A program made the position numbers and the translations under genes. Source: Nitrosospira multiformis (GTDB lineage: Bacteria > Pseudomonadota > Gammaproteobacteria > Burkholderiales > Nitrosomonadaceae). Taken from it: a stretch of 64,000 nt of DNA. A model generated the notes under the pieces. The model saw only the letters and a program-made list of their open reading frames with translations. It searched no databases and had not been told where the DNA came from. Within the stretch, counting starts at the first letter, position 1. Each line of letters begins with the position of its first letter. The stretch covers positions 2,914,001-2,978,000 of the forward strand of contig NZ_FNKY01000001.1 of the NCBI RefSeq assembly GCF_900103165.1, given 5' to 3'. Positions 19,424 through 28,892 of this stretch are shown here, in pieces.

Positions 19424-20605
19424 TCAAGCTTCGTCAGGTTCCGGGTTTTCAGCAAATTCCGGCTCCACCTTGACGTTGGGAATACCGGATGAAATGGACT
19501 CTTGCTTGCCAATCTTGCCCGGAATCTTGGGTGTGGCGCATACGACATCGGCATTTTGCGCGCGATGGCGCAAGGCATGATCCATGAGCACCAATGCCAG
19601 CATTGCCTCGGCGATGGGCGTGGCGCGAATCCCTACACAGGGATCATGTCTGCCGTGTGTTTCCACTATGACGGGCTTGCCGGACTTATCAACCGAGCGC
19701 CGTCCCAGACGGATGCTGGAAGTGGGCTTGACGGCAATATTAACGATAATATCCTGGCCCGTGGAAATTCCCCCCAATATGCCCCCCGCGTTGTTGCTCA
19801 AGAATCCTTCGGGAGTGATCTCATCAGAGTGCTCGGTACCTTTTTGCGCAACGGACGCGAATCCCGCCCCGATTTCCACACCTTTCACCGCATTGATGCT
19901 CATCATGGCGTAGGCGATTTCCGCATCCAGCCGATCATATACCGGCTCACCCCAGCCTACCGGCACGCCTTCCGCCACGATGCTGATTTTTGCTCCGACA
20001 GACTCACCGGATTTGCGCAGCTTATCCATGAACTCTTCGAGATGGGGTACCAAGCTGGCGTCAGCCGCAAAAAACGGATTCTGATGAACCATCCCCCACT
20101 GTTTAAACGGGATATCCACGGGCCCCAGCTGAGACATAAAGCCGCGTATTATCACGCCGTATTTTTCAAATAGCCACTTTCTGGCGATAGCCGCTGCGGC
20201 AACCCGCACTGCGGTTTCGCGTGCGGAGGAACGTCCACCGCCGCGGTAATCGCGTATGCCGTATTTCTGCCAATACACATAGTCCGCATGCCCTGGCCGA
20301 AAGCTATCCATGATCTTGCCGTAATCCTTGCTACGCTGATCCTCGTTGCGGATCAGCAGCGCAATGGGCGTGCCGGTGGTTTTGCCCTCGAATACGCCGG
20401 AGAGGATTTCCACGGTGTCGGATTCGCGACGCTGCGTTACATGACGCGAGGTACCGGGCTTGCGCCGGTCCAGGTCCCGCTGGATATCTTCGGTGGATAA
20501 TTCCATTCCTGGCGGACAGCCATCGACAACACAACCAATGGCGGGACCGTGAGATTCACCAAAAGAGGTGACGCAAAAAAGCTTACCAAGGGTATTACCG
20601 GACAT
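19424..20605 (-). CDS. aroC: Chorismate synthase
   Basis: AroC converts EPSP to chorismate, the last step of the shikimate pathway, and needs reduced FMN. The N-terminus [33 protein letters not shown] and the later [23 protein letters not shown] stretch ([24 protein letters not shown]) and [18 protein letters not shown] are family signatures. I start at the ATG at 20605. The upstream in-frame ATG seven codons earlier lacks conservation support. The C-terminus is extended by about 25 polar residues ([16 protein letters not shown]). Confidence 0.97.
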   Translation of the reverse strand: MSGNTLGKLFCVTSFGESHGPAIGCVVDGCPPGMELSTEDIQRDLDRRKPGTSRHVTQRRESDTVEILSGVFEGKTTGTPIALLIRNEDQRSKDYGKIMDSFRPGHADYVYWQKYGIRDYRGGGRSSARETAVRVAAAAIARKWLFEKYGVIIRGFMSQLGPVDIPFKQWGMVHQNPFFAADASLVPHLEEFMDKLRKSGESVGAKISIVAEGVPVGWGEPVYDRLDAEIAYAMMSINAVKGVEIGAGFASVAQKGTEHSDEITPEGFLSNNAGGILGGISTGQDIIVNIAVKPTSSIRLGRRSVDKSGKPVIVETHGRHDPCVGIRATPIAEAMLALVLMDHALRHRAQNADVVCATPKIPGKIGKQESISSGIPNVKVEPEFAENPEPDEA

Positions 20606-20696
20606 TTTATTTTCTCGCCAAATCAATGCCTCAAGTTTAACATATCCTTTTCACGCCTCCACCCCACCATCCAGCCAGACACGGAATGAACAAATC

Positions 20697-20891
20697 ATGA
20701 CAAAACCCGATCCCGACAAACTCAAGGGTCCCGGCGGCTTGACCTTGCGCCAGATTCATGAGCAGGTGAAACTGAGCACGGCCCGCGACCGATCAGAAAG
20801 ATTACAGAAAAAGTCCGCGCAGACGATCAACCTCAATCGCTGGCAGCGGTTTATCCATTATGTATGGGATAAACCTAAATCCGGTAGTTGA
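20697..20891 (+). CDS. Small hypothetical protein (64 aa)
   Basis: The frame opens MTKPDPDKLKGPGGLTLRQIHEQVKLSTARDRSERLQKK and is polar and helical, with a C-terminal Trp-containing segment. An in-frame ATG lies 11 bases upstream (20686). I recognise no family. Its last five codons (PKSGS and stop) lie inside the left arm of the palindromic repeat at 20874-21109, so the present C-terminus was probably created by insertion of that element. Coding status is moderately likely from composition only. Confidence 0.4.
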   Translation: MTKPDPDKLKGPGGLTLRQIHEQVKLSTARDRSERLQKKSAQTINLNRWQRFIHYVWDKPKSGS

Positions 20892-21109
20892 CCGCTCATT
20901 TATAAGTTTAATTATATGATTTATAAATATTTTCTGTCTCATTTGAGACCATCTTTGAGGTGAGCCGCTACAGGGCGAATTGCACGGTTTTTATGGCGCA
21001 TGGCAGCGTTGCAACGCCTTGAAATGGAATAACCATTTCGCGTTGTTGCGCGCCTTGCCACGCACCCCAAAAACCACACACTCCACCCTGTCCAACTACC
21101 GGATTTAGG
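20874..21109. repeat. 236-bp palindromic element (MITE-like), 17-bp perfect terminal inverted repeats
   Basis: The left arm CCTAAATCCGGTAGTTG (20874-20890) is the exact reverse complement of the right arm (21093-21109). Inside it, a second long imperfect inverted repeat runs from CAGGGCGAATTGCACGG to the mirror CACTCCACCCTG, meeting around GAAATGG-AATAA-CCATTTC near 21026-21045, so the whole element can fold into one hairpin. It has no coding capacity. A short copy with the same arms is at 28697-28757. Confidence 0.75.
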
Positions 21110-21128
21110 CTAAAAGTAGAGGAAAATC

Positions 21129-22130
21129 ATGAAGGCCGTACTGATGAATAGCCCGGGTGAACCGGATGTATTGGCAGCAGCCGATGTGCCCATCCCGCCC
21201 CTCACTGATCCATCCAGCGTACTGGTGAAACTGCATGCCGCGGGTGTGAACCCGATAGATACCAAAGTGCGCAAGCTCAATATGTATTATCCCGATAAGC
21301 TGCCTTCAATTCTGGGCTGTGATGGTGCGGGCGTGGTGGAAGCGGTAGGGCATTCAGTCACGCGCGTGCACCCGGGCGATGAGGTATTTTTTTTCAACAA
21401 TGGCCTGGGCGGCTCACCTGGAACATATGCTGAATACACGGTGGTAAGGCAGGAATATCTGGCATTGAAACCAAAGAATCTCTCCATGCTGGAAGCGGCT
21501 GCTATGCCACTCGCAATGATTACGGCATGGGAAGCGCTGGTAAACCGCGGCGGTATGAGTAAAGGCCGGCCCGCGCTCATTCACGCAGGCGCGGGCGGCG
21601 TGGGTCATGTCGCGATTCAGCTCGCCCGCTACTTGAATGCACCGGTCGCCACGACGATATCATCCGCCCGGAAGGCGGAGTTTGTGCAATCGTTGGGAGC
21701 GGAACTGGCAATCAATTATACCGAGCAGGATTTTGTGGAAATGGCACTGAACTGGACGGATGGACTGGGCGTGAGACTTGTCATGGATACAGTGGGCGGA
21801 GAAACTTTCTGTAAATCTTTCGCCGCAACCCGGCTATATGGCCGCGTAGTGACTCTGCTTTCGACTACATGCGATATCAGGCACACCAATACCGCCCGGC
21901 TGCGCAACCTTACTGTCGGCTATGTACAAATGACCGCCCCGCTCTATTTCGGTATACACCGTGCGCGTGTGGCCCAGACCCGCATACTCGAACATGGCGC
22001 GCTGCTGTTCGGACGGAATTTACTCAAAATTCACATTAGTCATGTACTACCGTTAGAGAAGGCCGCCGAGGCACACCGGTTGGTTGAAACCGGACACACC
22101 ATCGGCAAGATAGTATTACAGATTGCCTGA
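21129..22130 (+). CDS. Zinc-independent MDR oxidoreductase, quinone-reductase-like
   Basis: The 333-residue medium-chain dehydrogenase/reductase has the GroES-like N-terminal domain (VKLHAAGVNPIDTKVRK, CDGAGVVEAVG) and a Rossmann domain with HAGAGGVGHVAIQLARYL (the AxxGxxG-type nucleotide motif). The catalytic-zinc cysteine/histidine set of alcohol dehydrogenases is absent, as in zeta-crystallin/quinone reductases (NADPH-dependent). The substrate is unknown. The gene stands alone between the palindromic repeat and a convergent aminopeptidase. Confidence 0.88.
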   Translation: MKAVLMNSPGEPDVLAAADVPIPPLTDPSSVLVKLHAAGVNPIDTKVRKLNMYYPDKLPSILGCDGAGVVEAVGHSVTRVHPGDEVFFFNNGLGGSPGTYAEYTVVRQEYLALKPKNLSMLEAAAMPLAMITAWEALVNRGGMSKGRPALIHAGAGGVGHVAIQLARYLNAPVATTISSARKAEFVQSLGAELAINYTEQDFVEMALNWTDGLGVRLVMDTVGGETFCKSFAATRLYGRVVTLLSTTCDIRHTNTARLRNLTVGYVQMTAPLYFGIHRARVAQTRILEHGALLFGRNLLKIHISHVLPLEKAAEAHRLVETGHTIGKIVLQIA

Positions 22131-22160
22131 ATAGAAAGTAAATTCAGCCACACCCGGGAT

Positions 22161-23645
22161 TTACTCGTTGATCCGCCCTGTCGATAGCATCTCGATTCCC
22201 CATGCCACCCCAAACCCGGTCACGTCGCTGCCAACCGCGCCCAACCCGCCCTTGTTACTGCTTGCCGAAAGATCCATATGCAGCCAGGATATATCGCCCA
22301 CAAACCGGCTGAGAAAACGCGCGGCGATAATATGATCCATCTCCCCCTCCAAGGTGCACTGCTTGACATCGGCTATCTTGCTTTCCAGCTCCGCATCGTA
22401 ATCTGCATCCATTGGAAATGCCCAGGTCCGCTCGCCACTTGTCTTCCCCGCTGCAAGGGCCATCTGCGCCAACGCTTCCCGGTTGCTGAATATGCCGCTA
22501 TAACGCGATCCCAGCGCCACGTGCATGCTGCCGGTCAACGTCGCGAAATCAATCATTACATCAGGCTTCTGTTTTGCCGCCAGCGTCAGCGTGTCCGCCA
22601 GCACCATCCGGCCTTCGGCATCGGTATGGATAATCTCGATGGTGGTGCCGTTCAATGCCGTGATGACATCGTTCTGCTTGTAGGCGCGTGGGCTGATGTG
22701 GTTCTGGGCAAGGGCGAGCCAGCAATCGATGTTCACCGGCAGGTTGGCACGCGTTGCGGCCAATAAAATTCCCAAGGCCACGGCGGAACCATTCATGTCC
22801 TCGTGCATGCCGTGCATATAGCGAGCCGGCTTCAAATTGTGACCCCCGGTATCAAAGCAGATACCCTTGCCTACCAACGCGACGGTTTTAGGCGCATGCT
22901 TGATGCGCCGTTGCAAATGCACGATGGCGGCATCTTCTGGATCGCTCCCCTGGGCCACGGCGACAAACGCACCCGCGCCCATCTTGCGTAGCGCCTTGAT
23001 ATCAAATTCCTGATACTTCCAGCCTTCGCTGGCTGCAAGCTTCTTGACATATTTTCGATAAAGCCCCGGCGTCAATTCGTTGGGCGGCAATACCGTGAGT
23101 TCACGCGTGAGCAGATTACCTTCCGCCTTGGCTTGCTGCACGGCAAAGTTGCCTGCGTCTTTGTATCCATGCAGCATGATTCTTGCCAGCGGTTTCCTGC
23201 CCGATTTTTTCTCGCTGGTTTTCCGCAATGGCAGCACTGAACCATTGATCCAGGCAGCATATACCGCCAGTTCCGCGAATGCGCGCTTTTCGTCCATATT
23301 GCCGTAAATCGCGATATGCATTTCCGCCGGATTCTCCTCCAACAGCAGTTGCATAGCCTTGCGAACGGAGGTTTGTTGCTCGAATGGGGATTTTCCTGAA
23401 TCCACCATGACCCATGCGCATAAAGCCCCGCTGCCAAGATTGGCTGCTACCGGTGTATCGCCAATTTCCCCGAGCAGCATTCTGCGCCGGGATAACAGAA
23501 TTTCCAGTATGTCCTTACCCAGGAAATCAAGTTTGTTTTGATGCTTATCCAAAACCTTACCCGGTTTGGGCAGCACCACCAGGATATGTGTTGCCTTGGT
23601 GGATTGACTTATGGGCGAAGCATTCTGTGTCAGCGTTGCGAGCAT
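22161..23645 (-). CDS. M17-family leucyl aminopeptidase, divergent subgroup
   Basis: The 494-residue protein has the M17 metal-binding core. VGKGICFDTGGHNLKP corresponds to the usual GKG-FDTGG-S-KP, with His-Asn in place of the usual Ile-Ser. HEDMNGSA corresponds to the M-DM-G-A metal segment, and IIHTDAEGRMVLADTL is the signature usually NTDAEGRL, with Asn changed to His. Lys, the metal-binding Asps and the Glu are kept, so two-metal aminopeptidase activity is plausible. It is not the canonical pepA type. The gene is divergent from thyA across about 110 bases. Confidence 0.9.
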   Translation of the reverse strand: MLATLTQNASPISQSTKATHILVVLPKPGKVLDKHQNKLDFLGKDILEILLSRRRMLLGEIGDTPVAANLGSGALCAWVMVDSGKSPFEQQTSVRKAMQLLLEENPAEMHIAIYGNMDEKRAFAELAVYAAWINGSVLPLRKTSEKKSGRKPLARIMLHGYKDAGNFAVQQAKAEGNLLTRELTVLPPNELTPGLYRKYVKKLAASEGWKYQEFDIKALRKMGAGAFVAVAQGSDPEDAAIVHLQRRIKHAPKTVALVGKGICFDTGGHNLKPARYMHGMHEDMNGSAVALGILLAATRANLPVNIDCWLALAQNHISPRAYKQNDVITALNGTTIEIIHTDAEGRMVLADTLTLAAKQKPDVMIDFATLTGSMHVALGSRYSGIFSNREALAQMALAAGKTSGERTWAFPMDADYDAELESKIADVKQCTLEGEMDHIIAARFLSRFVGDISWLHMDLSASSNKGGLGAVGSDVTGFGVAWGIEMLSTGRINE

Positions 23646-23753
23646 ATTGGTGCCTTATCCTGTAAAATATAAGCTTGTTATTATATACACCCTATATCTA
23701 TTTCGCCCGCCGCACTCTTAAGTCCAAGAATTTTGCCCACCACCTGAACTCCT

Positions 23754-24548
23754 ATGCGCCAGTACCTTGATCTAATGCGGCATGTGCTCAATCATGGGCA
23801 CAAGAAATCCGACCGCACAGGTACCGGTACGCTTTCAGTATTCGGCCACCAGATGCGTTTCGACTTATCGGAAGGGTTTCCGCTCGTGACCACCAAGAAA
23901 TGCCATCTGAGATCCATCATTTACGAATTGCTATGGTTTTTGCAAGGCGATACCAATATCAGGTACCTCAAGGATAATGGTGTGTCCATCTGGGATGAAT
24001 GGGCTGACGAGAACGGCGACCTGGGTCCCATATATGGCCGGCAGTGGAGATCCTGGCCGGGTATGGAGAAACAGGAAATCGATCAAATAAACGGGGTAAT
24101 CGAGCAGATCAGAAATACCCCGGATTCAAGGCGCATGGTCGTCTCATCATGGAATGTAAGCGAGCTGAATAAAATGAAATTGTCACCATGCCACGCCTTA
24201 TTTCAATTCTACGTTGCTGAAGGCAAGCTTTCATGCCAACTCTATCAGCGCAGTGCGGATATCTTTCTGGGTGTTCCGTTCAATATCGCCTCCTACGCAC
24301 TGCTCACGCTGATGGTGGCACAGATATGCAATCTGAAACCTGGAGATTTCGTGCACACCCTGGGCGATGCCCACCTCTATCTCAATCATCTGACACAGGC
24401 ACAGGAACAACTGAGCCGCGAACCCAGAAAACTGCCGGTGATGAATTTGAATCCGGCAATCGATAGTATTTTTGGATTCAGATACGAGGATTTCATATTG
24501 GAAGGCTATGATCCTTATCCGGCAATCAAAGCGCCGGTCGCGGTATGA
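23754..24548 (+). CDS. thyA: Thymidylate synthase
   Basis: ThyA methylates dUMP to dTMP with methylene-tetrahydrofolate. The 264-residue protein has the Arg-rich phosphate site ([19 protein letters not shown]), the catalytic Cys in [15 protein letters not shown], and [18 protein letters not shown] followed by GDAHLYLNH. The length matches E. coli ThyA. The stop overlaps the folA start by ATGA (24545-24548), so the two are translationally coupled and jointly regenerate tetrahydrofolate. Confidence 0.98.
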   Translation: MRQYLDLMRHVLNHGHKKSDRTGTGTLSVFGHQMRFDLSEGFPLVTTKKCHLRSIIYELLWFLQGDTNIRYLKDNGVSIWDEWADENGDLGPIYGRQWRSWPGMEKQEIDQINGVIEQIRNTPDSRRMVVSSWNVSELNKMKLSPCHALFQFYVAEGKLSCQLYQRSADIFLGVPFNIASYALLTLMVAQICNLKPGDFVHTLGDAHLYLNHLTQAQEQLSREPRKLPVMNLNPAIDSIFGFRYEDFILEGYDPYPAIKAPVAV

Positions 24549-25051
24549 CTCCCCGCCGTCTTTCCATTCTGGTGGCTATGGCCCGAAATCGCGTTATCGG
24601 CAAGGATAATGCATTGCCGTGGCGTCTGCCCCCCGATCTGAAGCGCTTCAAAGCACTTACCATGGGGCATCCTATTATCATGGGCCGTAAAACTTACGAG
24701 TCCATCGGCAGGCCGTTACCGGGTCGCACCAGCATTATTGTGACACGGCAACCCGATTACAAAGCCGAGGGCGCTATCGTGGTGGGTTCATTGGCGACCG
24801 CGCTGAGAACCTGCTACGAGTGTGCCGATACGGCGGAGAGCTTCATCATCGGCGGAGCTGAAATATTCCAGCAGGCGTTGACTGTCTGCGACCGATTGTA
24901 TATTACCGAGATTCAGAAAGATTTTGAGGGTGACGTACTATTTCCCAAATTCAGCCAGGGGGAATGGCGCGAAACATCACGCGAGAAACATCATCTGGAT
25001 GACGATGGACTGGAATATCATTTTGTCGTGCTTGATCGCAAGTGGAATTAA
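24545..25051 (+). CDS. folA: Dihydrofolate reductase
   Basis: FolA reduces dihydrofolate made by ThyA. The 168-residue protein has [28 protein letters not shown] (Asp substrate contact and Trp loop), [27 protein letters not shown], and [13 protein letters not shown] (NADPH-binding GG). It starts within the thyA stop. The downstream gene speC is convergent. Confidence 0.97.
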   Translation: MTPRRLSILVAMARNRVIGKDNALPWRLPPDLKRFKALTMGHPIIMGRKTYESIGRPLPGRTSIIVTRQPDYKAEGAIVVGSLATALRTCYECADTAESFIIGGAEIFQQALTVCDRLYITEIQKDFEGDVLFPKFSQGEWRETSREKHHLDDDGLEYHFVVLDRKWN

Positions 25052-25142
25052 CCCGGATGATCCATTAGGACATGAGACCAGTCCCGTGATCGAGTGAGGT
25101 ATCCGGGTTAAGGATATACTCCCGCCCAGGCATGAACGTTTG

Positions 25143-25181
25143 AGAAAAAAACGGCAGGCACGCCTTCATTGTGCCCGCCGT
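25143..25181 (-). terminator. Intrinsic terminator after the decarboxylase gene
   Basis: The stem ACGGCAGGCAC (25151-25161) pairs with GTGCCCGCCGT (25171-25181) with one mismatch and a 9-base loop. On the minus strand the hairpin is followed by a T run (complement of 25144-25150). It is 34 bases past the decarboxylase stop. Confidence 0.8.
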
Positions 25182-25214
25182 CTATCTTTTCAGAATTCTA
25201 TTTTGATCCCCTGG

Positions 25215-26390
25215 TTACAACACCATTACATCCGGCAACGGAAAACCGTTGAAGTTGCTGGCATAGGCGGTGGTGTAGGCACCCGCATTGGGAATATAGA
25301 TGAAATCGCCTTCCTGAATATCCTCTGGCAACATTTCGTCACGCATGAGAATGTCCACCGAATCGCAGGTCGGTCCGGCCACGGACCAGGGAATGTCCCG
25401 CCCCTTGCGATCAGAAAGGATTTCATAGCGCAGACCCTCGGTAACCTCGATCACACCGCCAAACATGCCTGCGTCCCAATACATCCAGCGCTTGCCATTG
25501 CGGGTAGCGGTTCCCACCACGCGGCAGACGAAATACGCGGCATCGGACACGAGGTAACGCCCTGGCTCAGCCATGACACGAATACTCTCCGGCAAGTCCG
25601 CGATAGCCGTATTTACGACTTCCGCTATTATTTCAATCGAAGGAATGGGCTTGATATGACGTACGGGATAACCGCCGCCGATATTGAGCAAGCGCGGGGT
25701 CAACCCAGCGCGGCGCATATCGGAAAAAACTTTTTTAGCCCGCTCGATACCGACCCGCCAGTTCTGCGGATTGCGGCACTGGGAGCCCACATGAAAAGTT
25801 ACCCCGGCAAGATCGGCCTTAAGTTTTGCCGCTTCGTTAATGATGCCCTTGATCTCCGCGGCATGCGTGCCAAATTTGCCGGCCAGCGGCCAATCGCTGC
25901 CAATGTTGGGTGTGTCGATGCGCAAATACATTTGCGCATCCGGCTTGACGCTCACAATTTTACGCAGCTCTTCGATACTATCCAGCACATACCATTCAAC
26001 GCCTTTGGACGCCGCATATTCCAGATAAGTCCTTGATTTCATTGGGTTACTGTAATATATCTCTACAGCAGGCACGCCCAGGCTGAGCAGCAGATCCAGT
26101 TCGGAGATAGAGGCTATTTCAAAACCTACGCCCTCCTCGATCATGGTTTTCAGCACGCGCGGATCTGGATTGGCCTTAACGGCATAGTGTGGCTGCACGC
26201 GTGGCATGGCAGCTTTGAAACGGCGGGCTTTATTGCGGACGATATTGCTATCAACCAGCAGGAATGGCTTGCTGTAGCCCTTTTTCAGGGCTTCCTGGAC
26301 ATATTGAAAATCCAGGCTGACTTCGGGATGGGTATCGAATATTGCTTCGGACTCTACATTTTGCCGTAGAGCGGCATTTTGCATTTGCAT
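25215..26390 (-). CDS. PLP-dependent ornithine/lysine decarboxylase, fold type III
   Basis: The 391-residue alanine-racemase-fold decarboxylase has PLP lysine in HYAVKANPDPRVL (about residue 70), HVGSQCRN, NIGGGYPV, AEPGRYLV (the PLP phosphate Gly-Arg) and the catalytic Cys in GPTCDSVDILM. This is the eukaryotic/bacterial short ODC class that makes putrescine (or cadaverine). The start ATG is preceded by GAGGAG. A 21-codon leader ORF ends 21 bases upstream, which suggests translational control. A strong terminator follows. The choice between Orn and Lys cannot be made by eye. Confidence 0.93.
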   Translation of the reverse strand: MQMQNAALRQNVESEAIFDTHPEVSLDFQYVQEALKKGYSKPFLLVDSNIVRNKARRFKAAMPRVQPHYAVKANPDPRVLKTMIEEGVGFEIASISELDLLLSLGVPAVEIYYSNPMKSRTYLEYAASKGVEWYVLDSIEELRKIVSVKPDAQMYLRIDTPNIGSDWPLAGKFGTHAAEIKGIINEAAKLKADLAGVTFHVGSQCRNPQNWRVGIERAKKVFSDMRRAGLTPRLLNIGGGYPVRHIKPIPSIEIIAEVVNTAIADLPESIRVMAEPGRYLVSDAAYFVCRVVGTATRNGKRWMYWDAGMFGGVIEVTEGLRYEILSDRKGRDIPWSVAGPTCDSVDILMRDEMLPEDIQEGDFIYIPNAGAYTTAYASNFNGFPLPDVMVL

Positions 26391-26411
26391 GAGAATCTCC
26401 TCAGGGAGGCG

Positions 26412-26477
26412 CTACGTTACGGGAATATGGATGTTTACCAAATCAGCCGTGTCGAAATAGTTTGCTTTGCTTTTCAT
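26412..26477 (-). CDS. 21-residue leader ORF upstream of the decarboxylase
   Basis: The minus-strand ATG at 26475-26477 is preceded, at five bases, by a perfect AGGAGG (26482-26487), stronger than that of the decarboxylase itself. It encodes MKSKANYFDTADLVNIHI then PVT and stop (TAG at 26412-26414). The decarboxylase ATG lies 21 bases after that stop. Polyamine genes in other bacteria are known to carry regulatory leader peptides (for example speFL before speF), but this peptide shows no similarity that I recognise. The remaining 26478-26772 is AT-rich, with no other gene. Confidence 0.6.
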   Translation of the reverse strand: MKSKANYFDTADLVNIHIPVT

Positions 26478-26772
26478 GATGACCTCCTGTTTTTTATGTA
26501 TCAAAAAAAAGCGGATTATAGACCGCATTTTGCCGGAATCAAGCGTTTTTTTTGGATCTGAAAAAAATAATCGCGGACGCTCGAAATTTTGTGGAAAAAC
26601 CTATCCCGCATTATGTTACCGTTGACAGCTCTAGACAAAGATATTGGGGGGCGAGACGCTTTATAGCAACTGAATCTTGTAGTTCTTTTAGCATATTTTA
26701 AACCTGAAGACGACCCCATTTCCCAACCCTTTTCGTGATCAGCAAAGGGCCTGTCTCATCCGATAAATGAAA

Positions 26773-27339
26773 TCAAATTTTCGGCAGGGTCACACCCTGC
26801 TGTCCCTGATATTTTCCACCGCGATCCTTATAGGAAATTTCGCAAACTTCGTCAGATTCAAAGAAAATCACCTGGGCCACTCCCTCGTTCGCGTAAATCT
26901 TGGCAGGCAGCGGTGTAGTATTTGAAAACTCCAGTGTGACATAACCTTCCCACTCCGGCTCGAATGGCGTGACGTTGACAATAATGCCGCAACGCGCATA
27001 GGTGGATTTTCCCAGGCAAATGGTCAGCACATTGCGTGGGATGCGAAAATATTCGACGGTGCGCGCCAGTGCAAAGGAATTGGGCGGGATGATGCAAACC
27101 TCGTTCTTGACATCGACGAAGGAGTTGGAATCAAAATTCTTGGGATCAACAATGGTCGAGTTGATATTGGTGAACAGCTTGAATTCATCCGAGCAACGAA
27201 TATCATAGCCATAACTCGAAGTTCCGTAGGAAACGATCTTGTGGCCATTCACATGCTTGACCTGATTGGGCTCGAAAGGCTCGATCATGCGATGCTCCGC
27301 CGCCATGCGGCGAATCCACTTGTCAGACTTTATGGTCAT
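26773..27339 (-). CDS. dcd: dCTP deaminase
   Basis: Dcd deaminates dCTP to dUTP, feeding thymidylate synthesis. The 188-residue protein has [43 protein letters not shown], the catalytic [19 protein letters not shown] and [23 protein letters not shown], all standard for the homotrimeric family. It starts at the ATG at 27339. The apbC gene lies upstream on the same strand (116-base gap). Confidence 0.97.
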   Translation of the reverse strand: MTIKSDKWIRRMAAEHRMIEPFEPNQVKHVNGHKIVSYGTSSYGYDIRCSDEFKLFTNINSTIVDPKNFDSNSFVDVKNEVCIIPPNSFALARTVEYFRIPRNVLTICLGKSTYARCGIIVNVTPFEPEWEGYVTLEFSNTTPLPAKIYANEGVAQVIFFESDEVCEISYKDRGGKYQGQQGVTLPKI

Positions 27340-27455
27340 TTTTGAAAAACGAAAGTGAGTGTAATATTAAGCGTGAACAAATAGTCAACCCCGCGGCGGC
27401 ACCGTTATTGCCAGCCCCCCGCCGGCCATTGTCCCGCCGGTCCGCCACGGGATTA

Positions 27456-28544
27456 TCAGGTATCCTGGATCACTATGTTTGCAAATAATGCCGAGTGATC
27501 GAGTGACAATTCGTCGATCTTGACCGCAAGGCGGCGGGCAATGCCACGATAGATCTCCGCTATCCGTCCGTCGGGATCCGCAACCACCGTGGGTGCGCCC
27601 GCGTCAGTATGTTCGCGGATTCTGATATCGAGCGGCAGTGCACCCAGAAACTCCACCTCATAATCCTTGCACATCTTTTCCCCGCCGCCCTGGCCGAAAA
27701 TATGCTCTTCGTGACCACATTGAGAACAAATATGCGTACTCATGTTTTCGACGATGCCAAGGATGGGAATACCCACTTTCTGGAACATTTTGAGCCCCTT
27801 GCGAGCATCCAGCAGCGCGATATCCTGCGGGGTGGTGACAATAACGGCACCGGTAACCGGCACCTTCTGCGCAAGCGTCAACTGGATATCACCGGTACCG
27901 GGCGGCATATCCACAATGAGATAATCCACATCGTTCCAGCGTGTATCATTGACCAACTGCTGCAAAGCCTGCGTCACCATCGGCCCGCGCCACACCATGG
28001 GTGTCTCCACATCAATCAGGAAACCAATGGACATGGCCTGGATGCCGTGCGCTTTCATCGATTCAATGCTTTTGCCATCAGGTGATTCGGGGCGGCCGGT
28101 AATCCCCAGCATCTGAGGCTGTGAAGGGCCATAAATATCGGCATCCAGGATGCCAACAGAAGCACCTTCCGCAGCCAGTGCCAATGCCAGATTTACCGCC
28201 GTGGCGGATTTGCCCACCCCGCCCTTGCCGGAAGCCACCGCAATGATATTCTTCACGCCGGGAATGAGCTTCACTCCGCGTTGTACACTGTGAGAAACAA
28301 TCTTGCTCGTGATATTGACGCTTACGTCTCCGCCACCTGCAATGGTTTTGAGTTTACCGGCAACCTGCTGGCGAATACTTTCGATTACACTCTTTGCCGG
28401 ATAACCGAGCACGATATCAAGTGAAATATTATCGCCATCTATTTTGATGTTGCGCGCCTCATTGCTGACCACATAATCCTTGCCCGTGCTCAAATCGGTA
28501 ATTTCCTTGAGCGCGGATTGCACTTGCTGTTCGGTGATAGCCAC
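27456..28544 (-). CDS. apbC: Mrp/ApbC/NBP35-family iron-sulfur cluster carrier ATPase
   Basis: The protein has an N-terminal DUF59-type domain (QVQSALKEITDLSTGKDYV) and a ParA-like P-loop ATPase: deviant Walker A ASGKGGVGKSATAVNLALALA (about residue 105), LIVDMPPGTGDIQLTLAQ, and the C-terminal CxxC cluster site ENMSTHICSQCGHEEHIFG. It transfers Fe-S clusters to apoproteins in the cytosol. I choose the GTG at 28542-28544 because AAAGGAG lies 8 bases upstream; the longer frame to 28658 starts in low-quality sequence. Length 362 residues. Confidence 0.95.
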   Translation of the reverse strand: MAITEQQVQSALKEITDLSTGKDYVVSNEARNIKIDGDNISLDIVLGYPAKSVIESIRQQVAGKLKTIAGGGDVSVNITSKIVSHSVQRGVKLIPGVKNIIAVASGKGGVGKSATAVNLALALAAEGASVGILDADIYGPSQPQMLGITGRPESPDGKSIESMKAHGIQAMSIGFLIDVETPMVWRGPMVTQALQQLVNDTRWNDVDYLIVDMPPGTGDIQLTLAQKVPVTGAVIVTTPQDIALLDARKGLKMFQKVGIPILGIVENMSTHICSQCGHEEHIFGQGGGEKMCKDYEVEFLGALPLDIRIREHTDAGAPTVVADPDGRIAEIYRGIARRLAVKIDELSLDHSALFANIVIQDT

Positions 28545-28696
28545 TTTTACTACTCCTTTACCCTGCGCCTGCGAAATAAATAAACCCTGACCAACCTTAA
28601 ATATTAACAAACATCGGGGTTGAGGGTCTGATGACCAAAAAATAAAAAGCAGACACAATGAAGAATGAATATACGGAATACATCTTGCATCTTTAA

Positions 28697-28757
28697 CCTA
28701 AGTCCCGTAGTTGATCGCTCGCCCTTCACCCATCCAACTACCGGATTCAGGTTACAT
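28697..28757. repeat. Short copy of the 17-bp-arm palindromic repeat
   Basis: The arms TAACCTAAGTCCCGTAGTTG and its imperfect reverse complement CCAACTACCGGATTCAGGTTA (three mismatches) enclose about 20 bases. The arms match those of the 236-bp element at 20874-21109. It is a deleted or solo copy in the apbC-metG intergenic region. Confidence 0.65.
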
Positions 28758-28892
28758 GGCGGCTTCATTGACTGACAACAAGCCGTAAGGAACCCGCCGC
28801 TCGAGCGATCAGGAATTGGTTTCCTTCAGTTCTACAGACCGCTAACCCCGCAGTTTGTTACAATTGTGTTTGACAATTTCTATAGACAATTG

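Noticed and set aside
25140..26036. 298-residue plus-strand ORF opposite the decarboxylase
   Set aside because: A shadow frame of the decarboxylase, whose PLP motifs are clear on the minus strand.
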